A DNA stretch of 64,000 bases from Streptomyces olivochromogenes (GTDB lineage Bacteria; Actinomycetota; Actinomycetes; Streptomycetales; Streptomycetaceae), in the NCBI RefSeq assembly GCF_021538895.1, contig NZ_JADDRL010000014.1, forward strand, positions 55,273 through 119,272, given 5' to 3'. Of this stretch, positions 17,036 through 25,876 are shown piece after piece. The translations under genes were made by a program, and so were the position numbers. Numbering within the stretch: position 1 is the first letter of the stretch; every line of letters begins with the position of its first letter. Under the pieces are notes generated by a model that saw only the letters and a list, made by a program, of their open reading frames with translations, did no database searches and was not told the origin of the DNA.

Positions 17036-18439
17036 GTGACTATTCGGCTGTACGACACCGACGCCCGGCAGATCCGCGACTTCACCCCGGTCACGCCGGG
17101 CTGTGTCTCGATCTACCTGTGTGGTGCCACCGTGCAGTCCGCGCCGCACATCGGGCACATCCGCTCGGGCCTCAACTTCGACATCATGCGCCGGTGGTTC
17201 AGCTACCGGGGCTACGACGTGACGTTCATCAGGAACGTCACCGACATCGACGACAAGATCATCGCGAAGGCCCACGAGCAGAACCGGCCCTGGTGGTCGA
17301 TCGGGTACGAGAACGAGCGCGCCTTCAACGACGGCTACACGGCACTCGGCTGCCTGCCGCCGACGTACGAGCCCCGCGCCACCGGCCACATCACCGAGAT
17401 GATCGAGATGATGCAGGGCCTGATCGAGCGCGGCCACGCCTACGAGGCGGACGGCAACGTCTACTTCGACGTGCGCTCCTTCCCGCGGTACCTGGAGCTG
17501 TCCCGGCAGGAGCTCGACAACCTGCTCCAGCCGTCCGGCGAGGGCGAGAGCGGCAAGCGGGACCCGCGCGACTTCGCCATGTGGAAGTCCGCCAAGCCCG
17601 GCGAGCCGACCTGGCCGACGCCGTGGGGAGACGGGCGCCCCGGCTGGCACCTGGAGTGCTCGGCCATGGCGCACAAGTACCTGGGCAGGGCCTTCGACAT
17701 CCACGGCGGCGGCCTCGACCTGATCTTCCCGCACCACGAGAACGAGATCGCCCAGGCCAAGGCCTACGGCGACGACTTCGCCCAGTACTGGGTGCACAAC
17801 GCCTGGGTGACCATGGCCGGCGACAAGATGTCCAAGTCGCTGGGCAATTCGGTGCTCGTCAGCGAGATGGTCAAGGTGTGGCGGCCGATCGTGCTGCGCT
17901 ACTACCTCGGCACCCCGCACTACCGCTCGATGATCGAGTACAGCGAGGACGCCCTGCGCGAGGCCGACTCCGCGTTCGCGCGGATCGAGGGCTTCCTGCA
18001 GCGCGTCGTCGAACTGGCCGGGGGCGTCGTCGAGCCGTCCGCCGAGGTGCCGCCCGCGTTCGCCGAGGCGATGGACGACGACCTCGGTGTCCCGCAGGCA
18101 CTGGCCGTCGTGCACACCGCGGTCCGGCAGGGCAACTCCGCACTCGCCGCCGACGACAAGGAAGCCGCCGTGGCCCGCCTCGCCGAGGTGCGCGCCATGC
18201 TCGGCGTCCTGGGTCTCGACCCGTTCGACCCGCACTGGGCCGGTGACGGCGCCGACCGCGGAGAGGACCTGCACAGCGCGGTCGACAGCCTCGTACGACT
18301 GGTCCTCGACCAGCGCGAGGCGGCCCGCTCCCGCAAGGACTGGGCCACCGCGGACGCCATCCGCGACCGGCTCAACCAGTCCGGCCTCGTCATCGAGGAC
18401 AGCCCGCAGGGCCCGCGCTGGAGTCTCGGCGCGCGCTGA
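17036..18439 (+). CDS. cysS: Cysteinyl-tRNA synthetase
   Basis: The 467-aa class I synthetase has HIGH as PHIGHIRSG (His38-His41), the zinc Cys29 in YLCGATV, and KMSKS as DKMSKSLGN. WHLECSAM and HGGGLDLIFPHHENE, both conserved in CysRS, are intact. I chose the GTG at 17036 because the family starts with about five residues before the first strand (TIRLYDT). A TACCCT hexamer ends 7 nt upstream and no ribosome site is present, suggesting leaderless translation. Confidence 0.96.
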   Translation: MTIRLYDTDARQIRDFTPVTPGCVSIYLCGATVQSAPHIGHIRSGLNFDIMRRWFSYRGYDVTFIRNVTDIDDKIIAKAHEQNRPWWSIGYENERAFNDGYTALGCLPPTYEPRATGHITEMIEMMQGLIERGHAYEADGNVYFDVRSFPRYLELSRQELDNLLQPSGEGESGKRDPRDFAMWKSAKPGEPTWPTPWGDGRPGWHLECSAMAHKYLGRAFDIHGGGLDLIFPHHENEIAQAKAYGDDFAQYWVHNAWVTMAGDKMSKSLGNSVLVSEMVKVWRPIVLRYYLGTPHYRSMIEYSEDALREADSAFARIEGFLQRVVELAGGVVEPSAEVPPAFAEAMDDDLGVPQALAVVHTAVRQGNSALAADDKEAAVARLAEVRAMLGVLGLDPFDPHWAGDGADRGEDLHSAVDSLVRLVLDQREAARSRKDWATADAIRDRLNQSGLVIEDSPQGPRWSLGAR

Positions 18440-18467
18440 GACCGACGCCGGTCCCCGGTGATCGATT

Positions 18468-18493
18468 GTGCCGCCCGGCCCTCCGGGCGGCAC
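18468..18493 (+). terminator. Terminator downstream of cysS
   Basis: GTGCCGCCCGG and CCGGGCGGCAC form a perfect 11-bp stem with loop CCCT, 28 bp after the cysS stop. Confidence 0.8.
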
Positions 18494-18538
18494 ACTGCAT
18501 ATACACGTACGCACGCTTCCGTAGAGAACAGGTAGGTC

Positions 18539-19480
18539 ATGGCCGCGAACAACCGCCGCATGTCCGGCAAGAAGGGCGCGCAGGTCGGCAGTGGCGGCCA
18601 GCGACGCCGGGGCCTGGAGGGCAAGGGCCCGACCCCGCCCGCCGAGATGCGCAAGGGGCACGCCAAGCAGCGTGCCGCGAACGCGAAGGTCCGCCGCGCC
18701 CAGGGCCGCCCGCAGCAGCGCAGGGGCGGCGGCAAGACGTCGTCCGAGCTGGTCGTCGGCCGCAACCCCGTCGTCGAGGCGCTGCGTGAGGGCGTGCCCG
18801 CGAGCACCCTGTACGTCCAGCAGTTCATCGACAACGACGAGCGCGTCCGCGAGGCCCTGCAGCTCGCCGGCGAGCGCGGCGGCATCAACCTCATGGAGGC
18901 CCCGCGCCCCGAGCTCGACCGCATGACCAACGGGCTCAACCACCAGGGTCTGGTCCTCCAGGTCCCGCCGTACGAGTACGCGCACCCCGAGGACCTCGCC
19001 GACGCCGCCTACGACGAGGGCGAGGACCCGCTGATCGTCGCCCTCGACGGGGTGACCGACCCGCGCAACCTCGGCGCCGTCGTCCGCTCCGTCTCCGCCT
19101 TCGGTGGCCACGGCGTCGTCGTGCCCGAGCGGCGCGCGGCCGGCATGACCGCCGGCGCCTGGAAGACCTCCGCCGGTACGGCGGCCCGTACGCCCGTCGC
19201 CCGCGCCACCAACCTGACGCGCGCCCTGGAGGCGTACAAGAAGGCCGGCATCGTGGTCGTCGGTCTCGCCGCCGACGGCGAGGCCGAACTCGGCGACCTG
19301 GCGGCCCTGGGCGGCCCGGTCGTCATCGTCGTCGGCAGCGAGGGCAAGGGCCTGTCCCGACTCGTCGGCGAGACCTGCGACTTCCGGGTGCGGATCCCGA
19401 TGCCCGGTGGCGCCGAGTCACTCAACGCCGGTGTGGCGGCGGGGATCGTGCTGTACGAGGCGGCTCGCCGCCGGGCCTGA
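18539..19480 (+). CDS. rlmB: 23S rRNA (guanosine-2'-O)-methyltransferase RlmB
   Basis: The 313-aa SpoU/TrmH-family methyltransferase starts with a Lys/Arg-rich, Gly-rich extension (about 1-70), probably disordered and RNA binding. An L30e-like substrate domain (from [12 protein letters not shown]) follows, then the trefoil-knot SAM domain with motif 1 NLGAVVRS, motif 2 [15 protein letters not shown] and motif 3 [17 protein letters not shown]. From memory it corresponds to SCO4236. It probably has its own promoter because a terminator follows cysS. Confidence 0.93.
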   Translation: MAANNRRMSGKKGAQVGSGGQRRRGLEGKGPTPPAEMRKGHAKQRAANAKVRRAQGRPQQRRGGGKTSSELVVGRNPVVEALREGVPASTLYVQQFIDNDERVREALQLAGERGGINLMEAPRPELDRMTNGLNHQGLVLQVPPYEYAHPEDLADAAYDEGEDPLIVALDGVTDPRNLGAVVRSVSAFGGHGVVVPERRAAGMTAGAWKTSAGTAARTPVARATNLTRALEAYKKAGIVVVGLAADGEAELGDLAALGGPVVIVVGSEGKGLSRLVGETCDFRVRIPMPGGAESLNAGVAAGIVLYEAARRRA

Positions 19481-19487
19481 CGCATCG

Positions 19488-19515
19488 CCGCGGATGCCTG
19501 AACAGGCGTCCGCGG
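19488..19515 (+). terminator. Terminator downstream of rlmB
   Basis: CCGCGGATGCCT pairs with AGGCGTCCGCGG (one G-U) around a 4-nt loop, starting 8 bp after the rlmB stop. Confidence 0.7.
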
Positions 19516-19618
19516 TCTCACCCGTACGGGTCAAACCTGGCGTCCAGGACAACCTTGACGCGGTCCGGACACATCCGACCGGTCAAAGCAGTGTCCTAAC
19601 TCCGCGTCACTCGGTTAG

Positions 19619-21340
19619 ATGAGTGTGGACACCAGAACACCCCGCACACCCACGGGGGACCGCTCGTCGGGATTCAGCTCCGGGCTCGACGACGCTCCCG
19701 CGCTGAGCATGGTGAAGGTGCCGAGCGATCCGGCGCAGGTCATCGTCAATCACGCGAGCTTCCGGGTGCAGTTGGGCGCATCGACACGGCGGAACCAATC
19801 CCCGCGGGTCGCACGGCACTTGAGCGCCACCGAGAACACCGCCCGCATCCCGGCCGTCGGCACCGCGGGCAGGGCGGGCGCCGCCGGAGGCCGCCGCCGT
19901 GCCGTCGTCTGGAGCGGCCGCTCCGCCCCCGACGACACCGGCGCCCACCGGCTGCTCCAGGCCGTGCGGGGCGGCAGCGTCCGCTACCCCGACGAGCCGT
20001 CCGTCGACGCCGGGGCCACCCAGGTCATCTCGCGCATCGACGACGGCTACGGCGGTTACAGCGGCTACGGCGAACTCGACCAGACCGTCCAGACCCCGGT
20101 CGTCGGCCCGCCGCGCGGTCCCAGCTCCGGCGAGACCCGACTCCTGCCCCACATGCGGACCGTGGGCAGCGCCTACGACGAACCCGCCTACCGCGGCCCG
20201 CAGTTCGAGGCCCGCGAGGACCACGAGAACCACGACGGCTACGACGACTACGACGACTTCGAGCAGGAGGCCGAGGAGGAGGGCGAGTTCACCGGCCGGC
20301 GCCAGGGCGACGACCCGGCCCGGCACGCCTACTACCCCGGCCGCCGGATGAACCTCGGCGTCGTCCTGCTCCCGCTGCGCGTCTTCCTCGGCTTCATCTC
20401 CATCTACGCCGGCATGGGCAAACTCTGCGACCCCGTCTACTTCGACGGCGGCGAGCGCGGCTCCATGGTGAAGTGGCTCAACACCCTGCACCCCTGGGAA
20501 GTCGCCGAGCCCCTGCGTCAGTTCGCCCTCCAGCACCCGATCGGCTCCGGGCTGGTCATCGCCTTCCTACAGGTCGTCGTCGGCGTGCTGACCGTGCTCG
20601 GCTGCTGGCAGCGGGTCGCCGCGGTCTTCGGCGCGCTGCTCTCCGCCGCGCTCATCGTCACCGTCAGCTGGAAGACCGTCCCGGCCTACGACGCCCCGGA
20701 CATCATCTACCTCGCCGCCTGGTCCCCGCTGATCATCGCCGGCGCCCCCGTCTACTCCGTGGACGGCCGTCTCGCGGGCAGCGCCTGGCGCCGGCTCGGC
20801 CCCCGCTCCGACCTCTGGGAGCTGCGCCAGTACGTCCTGCGCCGCGGCGCCCTCATCACGGCCGTCACCGTCGGACTCACCCTGCTCGTCGGCTCCCTGC
20901 TGGGCGGCGCCGTCCGCGACTCCAGCCGCGTGGTGGTCCCCGGGCCCGGCGAGGCCCCGCGCAACAACCTCCCGGGCTCCCCGCTCACCGACGGGCCCGC
21001 CGAGCGGCACCAGAAGAAGACGCCGACGGCGTCCAGCTCGCCGAGTGGGGGCGCCACGGCGGGCGCCAGCCCGTCCGGCACCGCGACGACCCCGGGCGCG
21101 GCCCATTCCGCGGGCGCCGCGACCAGCGGCGTTCCCAGCCAGACCCAGGGCACCACGGGCCAGGCCTCGCCGCGGCACACGTCCCCGGTCGGCCAGGCGC
21201 CCACCACCAGCGCGGGCCCGACCTCAGGCGGCGCGGCGACCGGCGGCACCGGCTCGTCCGGCGGCACAAGCACCGGCGGCACCGGCAACGGCGGCTCCTC
21301 CACGGGCCAGCCGGGCTTGGTGGGCGGCCTCCTGGGCTAG
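19619..21340 (+). CDS. DoxX-family membrane protein with long N- and C-terminal extensions
   Basis: The 573-aa protein has three parts. The N-terminal cytoplasmic region of about 240 residues is rich in Asp, Tyr and Glu around 205-235. A DoxX four-helix membrane domain follows (about 243-430, with LPLRVFLGFISIYAGMGKL and FLQVVVGVLTVLGCW). The C-terminal tail of about 130 residues is Ser/Thr/Gly/Pro-rich and probably outside the membrane. DoxX proteins are linked to thiol and redox homeostasis in actinobacteria. The ATG at 19619 has a poor ribosome site. From memory it corresponds to SCO4237. Confidence 0.85.
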   Translation: MSVDTRTPRTPTGDRSSGFSSGLDDAPALSMVKVPSDPAQVIVNHASFRVQLGASTRRNQSPRVARHLSATENTARIPAVGTAGRAGAAGGRRRAVVWSGRSAPDDTGAHRLLQAVRGGSVRYPDEPSVDAGATQVISRIDDGYGGYSGYGELDQTVQTPVVGPPRGPSSGETRLLPHMRTVGSAYDEPAYRGPQFEAREDHENHDGYDDYDDFEQEAEEEGEFTGRRQGDDPARHAYYPGRRMNLGVVLLPLRVFLGFISIYAGMGKLCDPVYFDGGERGSMVKWLNTLHPWEVAEPLRQFALQHPIGSGLVIAFLQVVVGVLTVLGCWQRVAAVFGALLSAALIVTVSWKTVPAYDAPDIIYLAAWSPLIIAGAPVYSVDGRLAGSAWRRLGPRSDLWELRQYVLRRGALITAVTVGLTLLVGSLLGGAVRDSSRVVVPGPGEAPRNNLPGSPLTDGPAERHQKKTPTASSSPSGGATAGASPSGTATTPGAAHSAGAATSGVPSQTQGTTGQASPRHTSPVGQAPTTSAGPTSGGAATGGTGSSGGTSTGGTGNGGSSTGQPGLVGGLLG

Positions 21341-21346
21341 CGAAAC

Positions 21347-21372
21347 GGCCCCGCACCAGGAGGTGCGGGGCC
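21347..21372. terminator. Terminator between convergent DoxX and nucleotidyltransferase genes
   Basis: GGCCCCGCACC and GGTGCGGGGCC form a perfect 11-bp stem with a 4-nt loop, followed by CTTTC on the plus strand. Confidence 0.85.
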
Positions 21373-21465
21373 CTTTCACGCAGGCGACTGCACTTCCCTG
21401 AGGGGCGCGGGGAACCGCGCACCTAGCTACAGCCGACCCGAACTGATAACGCAACGGAACCAACA

Positions 21466-22197
21466 TCACCGCCCCAGAGCGGCCAGCTCCTTCGCTGCCT
21501 CGGTCAAGTCCTTCGCCGTGTCGATGGCCCGCCAGTACGCCCCCTGCGGAATCGGGAAGCCGGCCAGCCGCCGCTCACGGGCGAGGTGCGGGAACGTGGT
21601 GCGCTCGTGGTCGCCGCGCTCGGGGAGCAGATCGGCGAACTCCGGCGAGAAGACGTAGACGCCCGCGTTGATCTCGAAGGTGGAGGGCGGCGCCTCGATG
21701 AAGTCCGTGATGTGTCCGAACCCGTCCGTCTTCACGGCACCCCACGGAATGCGCGGCCGCGCCAGCGCCAGCGTGGCGACGGCGTCGCGCTCGGTGTGGA
21801 AGTCGGCCATCTCGCGCAGCGAGAAGCGCGTCCAGATGTCGCCGTTGGTGGCGTACCAGGGCCGGTCCGGGTGGGGTAGGCGGGCTGCCGCGTACTTGAG
21901 ACCGCCGCCGCGGCCGAGAGGCTCCGTCTCCACGACGGTGGTGACGTTGACGGGAAGGTCGGCCGAATCCAGCCACTTCTGCAGGACCTCGGCGAGGTGA
22001 CCGCAGGAGATCACGACATCCGTCACGCCCTCTTCGGCGAGCCAGGTCAGCTGGTGGCCGATGATCGGCGTTCCCGTTCCGGGGATCTCGACCATCGGCT
22101 TGGGCCGGTCGTCGGTGTAGGGACGAAGCCGTGAGCCCTGGCCACCGGCCAGGACGACGGCTTGAGTGGGGCGGGACGCGGCGTTCGGATCGGTCAT
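21466..22197 (-). CDS. Sugar-phosphate nucleotidyltransferase family protein
   Basis: The 243-aa protein is a Rossmann-type NTP transferase: AVVLAGGQGSRLRPYTDDRPKPM (about 13-35) is the nucleotide-binding and catalytic loop, TNGDIWTRF (about 117-125) holds the metal-binding Asp, and FEINAGVYVFSPE follows. It lacks the C-terminal beta-helix of GlmU-type enzymes. It should activate a sugar phosphate with UTP, CTP, GTP or dTTP; the sugar cannot be inferred. Start ATG at 22197. Confidence 0.88.
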   Translation of the reverse strand: MTDPNAASRPTQAVVLAGGQGSRLRPYTDDRPKPMVEIPGTGTPIIGHQLTWLAEEGVTDVVISCGHLAEVLQKWLDSADLPVNVTTVVETEPLGRGGGLKYAAARLPHPDRPWYATNGDIWTRFSLREMADFHTERDAVATLALARPRIPWGAVKTDGFGHITDFIEAPPSTFEINAGVYVFSPEFADLLPERGDHERTTFPHLARERRLAGFPIPQGAYWRAIDTAKDLTEAAKELAALGR

Positions 22198-22339
22198 GCC
22201 CGAACTGTACGTCGCGTCCCGCGGGCTGCTTCCGGCGGCAACCGTTCCTTAATCAGCCGTTACCCACTTCACGGCTGCCGCTTTCCGGAGGCCGCCCGCG
22301 GCGACGGCTGCGTTCCTCGGCTCGGCTGCGGGCCTTGGC

Positions 22340-22807
22340 TCAGCTGTGCGCCGCGAGGACGCCGGAGGCGAAGGAGGTGTCGCAGACGGGCCGGGCGTAC
22401 GACTGGGCGCGCGAGGCGCCGTACGCGCGGACCGCGGCGCGGCCGAGGGCGCGGGCGATGGAGGTGCAGTGCCTCGCCAGCGACGGACGGCCGTTCACGG
22501 CCTGCTGGAGGTGGGTGAGGACCTCGCCCGGGTTCTTCTCCTGCAGCTCGGCCATCAGCTGGTCGCGCAGGACGTCCTGCGGGGACCGGGAGAGGGCGCG
22601 GGGCCTGGCGGCCGGCAGGTCCGCCGAGGTGACGTCCGTGGCGGTGAGCACCGAGTTGGAGGGGCTCCCCGACCAGTTGACTCGGGTGACCGCCAGGGTC
22701 CCGGAGAGCACCAGGACGACGGGCAGGACGAGGGCGAGGGTGCGGCCGATCCGGCGGGCGGGTCCCCCGCGGCCGCGTCGCGTCTGTGGGGTGATGGAGT
22801 GCTTCAC
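22340..22807 (-). CDS. Exported hypothetical protein
   Basis: The 155-aa protein starts at GTG 22807. A basic N-terminus (MKHSITPQTRRGRGGPARRIGR) precedes one hydrophobic segment (about 22-40), so it is probably a signal anchor or uncleaved signal. The extracellular helical part has two cysteines (ARHCTSIA, RPVCDTSF) that may form a disulfide. From memory it corresponds to SCO4239, still uncharacterised. It lies in tandem between msiK and the nucleotidyltransferase gene with gaps on both sides. Confidence 0.7.
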   Translation of the reverse strand: MKHSITPQTRRGRGGPARRIGRTLALVLPVVLVLSGTLAVTRVNWSGSPSNSVLTATDVTSADLPAARPRALSRSPQDVLRDQLMAELQEKNPGEVLTHLQQAVNGRPSLARHCTSIARALGRAAVRAYGASRAQSYARPVCDTSFASGVLAAHS

Positions 22808-22948
22808 GCGAGTGAGGGTAGCGTCCGGTAACCATTTGGCGACATTTGGTCACCGTTTCGAGGGACAGGATGGGACCAATTCATGGGTGACGTGTTGACG
22901 CACGCTGCTCGAAATGGTCTCCCTTGCCGGGGTTTCCGGCGGCAACGA

Positions 22949-22979
22949 GAAGGGCCCCGCGGCGTGCGCGGGGCCCTTC
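22949..22979 (-). terminator. Terminator downstream of msiK
   Basis: GAAGGGCCCCGCG and its complement form a perfect 13-bp stem with a 5-nt loop, 46 bp beyond the msiK stop. Confidence 0.85.
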
Positions 22980-23024
22980 TTCGTCAACCTGGGTGAATTA
23001 CCCGGGGTTGTTCCACTCCTCGGG

Positions 23025-24161
<1,137 letters not shown>

Positions 24162-24253
24162 GGTGAATGGGCCCCCTTCTACCGGCAGGAACGTGCCGGA
24201 CGATCCGAGTAGGAAGGTGGTTGGTGTAGTCCACGAGAGTGAACTGGGTCAGG

Positions 24254-24283
24254 ACGGTACCTGGCGTTCGCCCGATCTGTCAG
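24254..24283 (-). promoter_or_regulatory. Candidate msiK promoter
   Basis: On the minus strand CTGACA (24283-24278) and TACCGT (24259-24254) are spaced by 18 nt, a reasonable -35/-10 pair. It would give a leader of about 85 nt before the msiK ATG. Confidence 0.45.
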
Positions 24284-24341
24284 CACCCGGGGGACTGTGA
24301 ACTTCGCGGAAATTTTCGACAAGGGGCCCGTCGGACCTGGG

Positions 24342-24347
24342 TACACT
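24342..24347 (+). promoter_or_regulatory. Candidate -10 box of the tRNA-Thr gene
   Basis: TACACT (24342-24347) lies 35 nt upstream of the mature tRNA 5' end, preceded by CGACAA as a weak -35 with a 19-nt spacer. Confidence 0.35.
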
Positions 24348-24381
24348 GCACGGGCGCGCCCGCGTCCCGCGGACTCCGCAC

Positions 24382-24455
24382 GCCTCCTTAGCTCAGCTGG
24401 TCAGAGCGCCGCTCTTGTAAAGCGAAGGTCGTCGGTTCGAATCCGACAGGGGGCT
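24382..24455 (+). tRNA. tRNA-Thr (anticodon UGU)
   Basis: A full cloverleaf is present: acceptor arms GCCTCCT and AGGGGGC, D arm GCTC/GAGC, anticodon loop CTTGTAA (TGT), and T arm GTCGG-TTCGAAT-CCGAC. CCA is not encoded. The gene is the attachment site of two tandem integrative elements. The bases from the anticodon loop to the 3' end (24414-24457) are repeated exactly at 34315 and 41605. The tRNA therefore remains functional, its 3' half now being supplied by element 1. Confidence 0.97.
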
Positions 24456-24457
24456 CT
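24414..24457 (+). repeat. att site, copy 1 (left, inside tRNA-Thr)
   Basis: A 44-bp sequence from CTTGTAAAGCGAAGG to GGGGGCTCT is identical in copies 24414-24457, 34315-34358 and 41605-41648. This copy is part of the complete tRNA. Confidence 0.95.
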
Positions 24458-24473
24458 CTTGCTGAACAGCACA

Positions 24474-24505
24474 AACGCCCCGGCCGAAGATCGGTCCGGG
24501 GCGTT
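24474..24505. terminator. Hairpin between tRNA-Thr and int of element 1
   Basis: AACGCCCCGG and CCGGGGCGTT pair around a 12-nt partly self-paired loop. It lies 19 bp after the tRNA and 32 bp from the int stop, so it may serve both converging transcripts. Confidence 0.7.
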
Positions 24506-24506
24506 C

Positions 24507-24528
24507 GACATCCACGGGTGACATCAAC
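24507..24528. repeat. Subterminal repeat of element 1, left copy
   Basis: This 22-bp sequence, GACATCCACGG then one variable base then TGACATCAAC, recurs at 34209-34230 with a single mismatch. The two copies lie about 50 and 85 bp inside the att repeats, as expected for integrase arm-binding sites. Confidence 0.55.
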
Positions 24529-24536
24529 CGGGGCGG

Positions 24537-25688
24537 TTACTCACGGTCGACACGGCGCCTGAGCAGGCGGTCCATATGGCTGATGGCCTCGCGCTGTGTA
24601 TCCGAGGTGACGTGCGTGTAGACGTCCATCGTGATGCTGATCTGGCTGTGCCCCAGGATCTCCATCACGACGCGGGGAGCGACACCGGCCGCGGTGAGGA
24701 GCGTGGCGCAGCCATGCCGAGCGTCGTGCAGCCGGATGCGCCGAAGGCCGGCAGCAGCGGTGATGCGGAAGAACGACCGGTTCACGTTCTGCGGGTCGAT
24801 CGGGCGACCGGTGCGCGTGGTGAAGACGTATGAGGACGGGGAGAGCTCGACTCCCTTGAGCCGCGCCGCCTCGGTCTGTCGCATCCGGTGCCACCGGAGC
24901 GCCGCAAGGCAGATCAGGGGGAGGGGCACGGGGCGCGCCCGGCCGCTCTTGGTGGTGTCCTCGTAGAGCTCCCCGCCTACGCGCTGCACCTGCTTGCTGA
25001 CCCGCAAGACCCGATGTTCAAGGTCCACGTCCGACCAGCGGAGCCCCAGGATCTCGCCGCGACGCAGGCCCATGGAGACCGCCAGGACGAAGGCGGCGTA
25101 CAACGGATCACGACGCGCCTCCTCCAAGAACCTCAGCGTTTCGTCCAGCGTCCACGGGGACAGCTCGCGACGGGGCACCTTCGGGGCCTCCACGAGCGAG
25201 GCGGCGTTCCTCGTCACCAGCTCCTCACGGCAGGCCGCGGTGAGGGCCGTCCTCAGCACCCGGTGTGCCTCTTTGGCCGTGGCCGGGGAGGCGCGGCGTG
25301 ACACCTCGGCCACGAACGTCCGCACGTGGCGAGGTCCCAGCGCCTCTAGGCTCTTGGAGCCGAGCAGCGGCACGAGATAGAGGCGCACGTGCATGGCGTA
25401 CTTGTTGTACGTCGTCCGCTTGCGGTTCGGCTTGATGAAGTGCTCCAGCCAATACGGCAGCCACTCGGCGAGCTTGGCCGACCGGGTGGGCACGGGCACG
25501 CCCTGGTCGACCTTGGCGAGCAGTTCCCGGCGCTTCGCGTCGCACTCGGCCCACGTCTTGCCGTAGGCGAACTTTCGGGCGCGGGTGCCGTCCGGCTGAA
25601 GCACGTACACCGCGCACTGGTAGCGGCCGTCCTTGCGCTTGGTGATGGTGCCGGCGCCGTTCGGGTTGCGCTTGCGGTCACTGGCCAT
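24537..25688 (-). CDS. int: Tyrosine recombinase (integrase) of element 1
   Basis: This 383-aa site-specific recombinase would integrate and excise the element at tRNA-Thr. It has an N-terminal arm-binding domain with the AP2-like start NPNGAGTITKRKDGR, a SAM-like core-binding domain (about 65-160) and a catalytic domain with Arg in GLRRGE, HxxR as HDARHG, the second His in LGHSQIS and nucleophile Tyr in MDVYTHV. Start ATG at 25688 overlaps the xis stop (ATGA). It is adjacent to attL, the usual position. It is about 60-70% similar by eye to the integrase of element 2. Confidence 0.95.
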   Translation of the reverse strand: MASDRKRNPNGAGTITKRKDGRYQCAVYVLQPDGTRARKFAYGKTWAECDAKRRELLAKVDQGVPVPTRSAKLAEWLPYWLEHFIKPNRKRTTYNKYAMHVRLYLVPLLGSKSLEALGPRHVRTFVAEVSRRASPATAKEAHRVLRTALTAACREELVTRNAASLVEAPKVPRRELSPWTLDETLRFLEEARRDPLYAAFVLAVSMGLRRGEILGLRWSDVDLEHRVLRVSKQVQRVGGELYEDTTKSGRARPVPLPLICLAALRWHRMRQTEAARLKGVELSPSSYVFTTRTGRPIDPQNVNRSFFRITAAAGLRRIRLHDARHGCATLLTAAGVAPRVVMEILGHSQISITMDVYTHVTSDTQREAISHMDRLLRRRVDRE

Positions 25689-25876
25689 CAGGCAGCCTCC
25701 TCGATCTGGCCAGCGATGAAGTCGCTCACGGCGCTCTCGGGGATGCGTCGGCAGCCGTCGACCTTGATGGAGACGAGGCGGTGTGTGCGGATCAGGTCGT
25801 AGACCTTGGTCCGGCCGACCTTGAGTCGCACTTTGACCTCATCCACGGTCAGCAGCACAGGTGAAGCGGTGGTCAT
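25688..25876 (-). CDS. xis: Excisionase (helix-turn-helix, AlpA/MerR-like)
   Basis: The 62-aa protein has a winged-helix signature LLTVDEVKVRLKVGRTKVYDL with the recognition helix followed by SIKVDGCRRIPESAV, typical of AICE Xis proteins. It directs the integrase toward excision. Its ATG overlaps the rep stop and its stop overlaps the int ATG, so rep-xis-int are coupled. Confidence 0.9.
   Translation of the reverse strand: MTTASPVLLTVDEVKVRLKVGRTKVYDLIRTHRLVSIKVDGCRRIPESAVSDFIAGQIEEAA

Noticed and set aside
16922..19111. Long open frame (over 700 codons) on the minus strand opposite cysS and rlmB
   Set aside because: It is a product of high third-position GC in the real plus-strand genes; the translation has no family features and the sense genes are certain.
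20200..20300. Asp/Tyr-rich repeats in the DoxX gene as a possible tandem repeat locus
   Set aside because: The bases are irregular and the protein stretch is an ordinary acidic linker.
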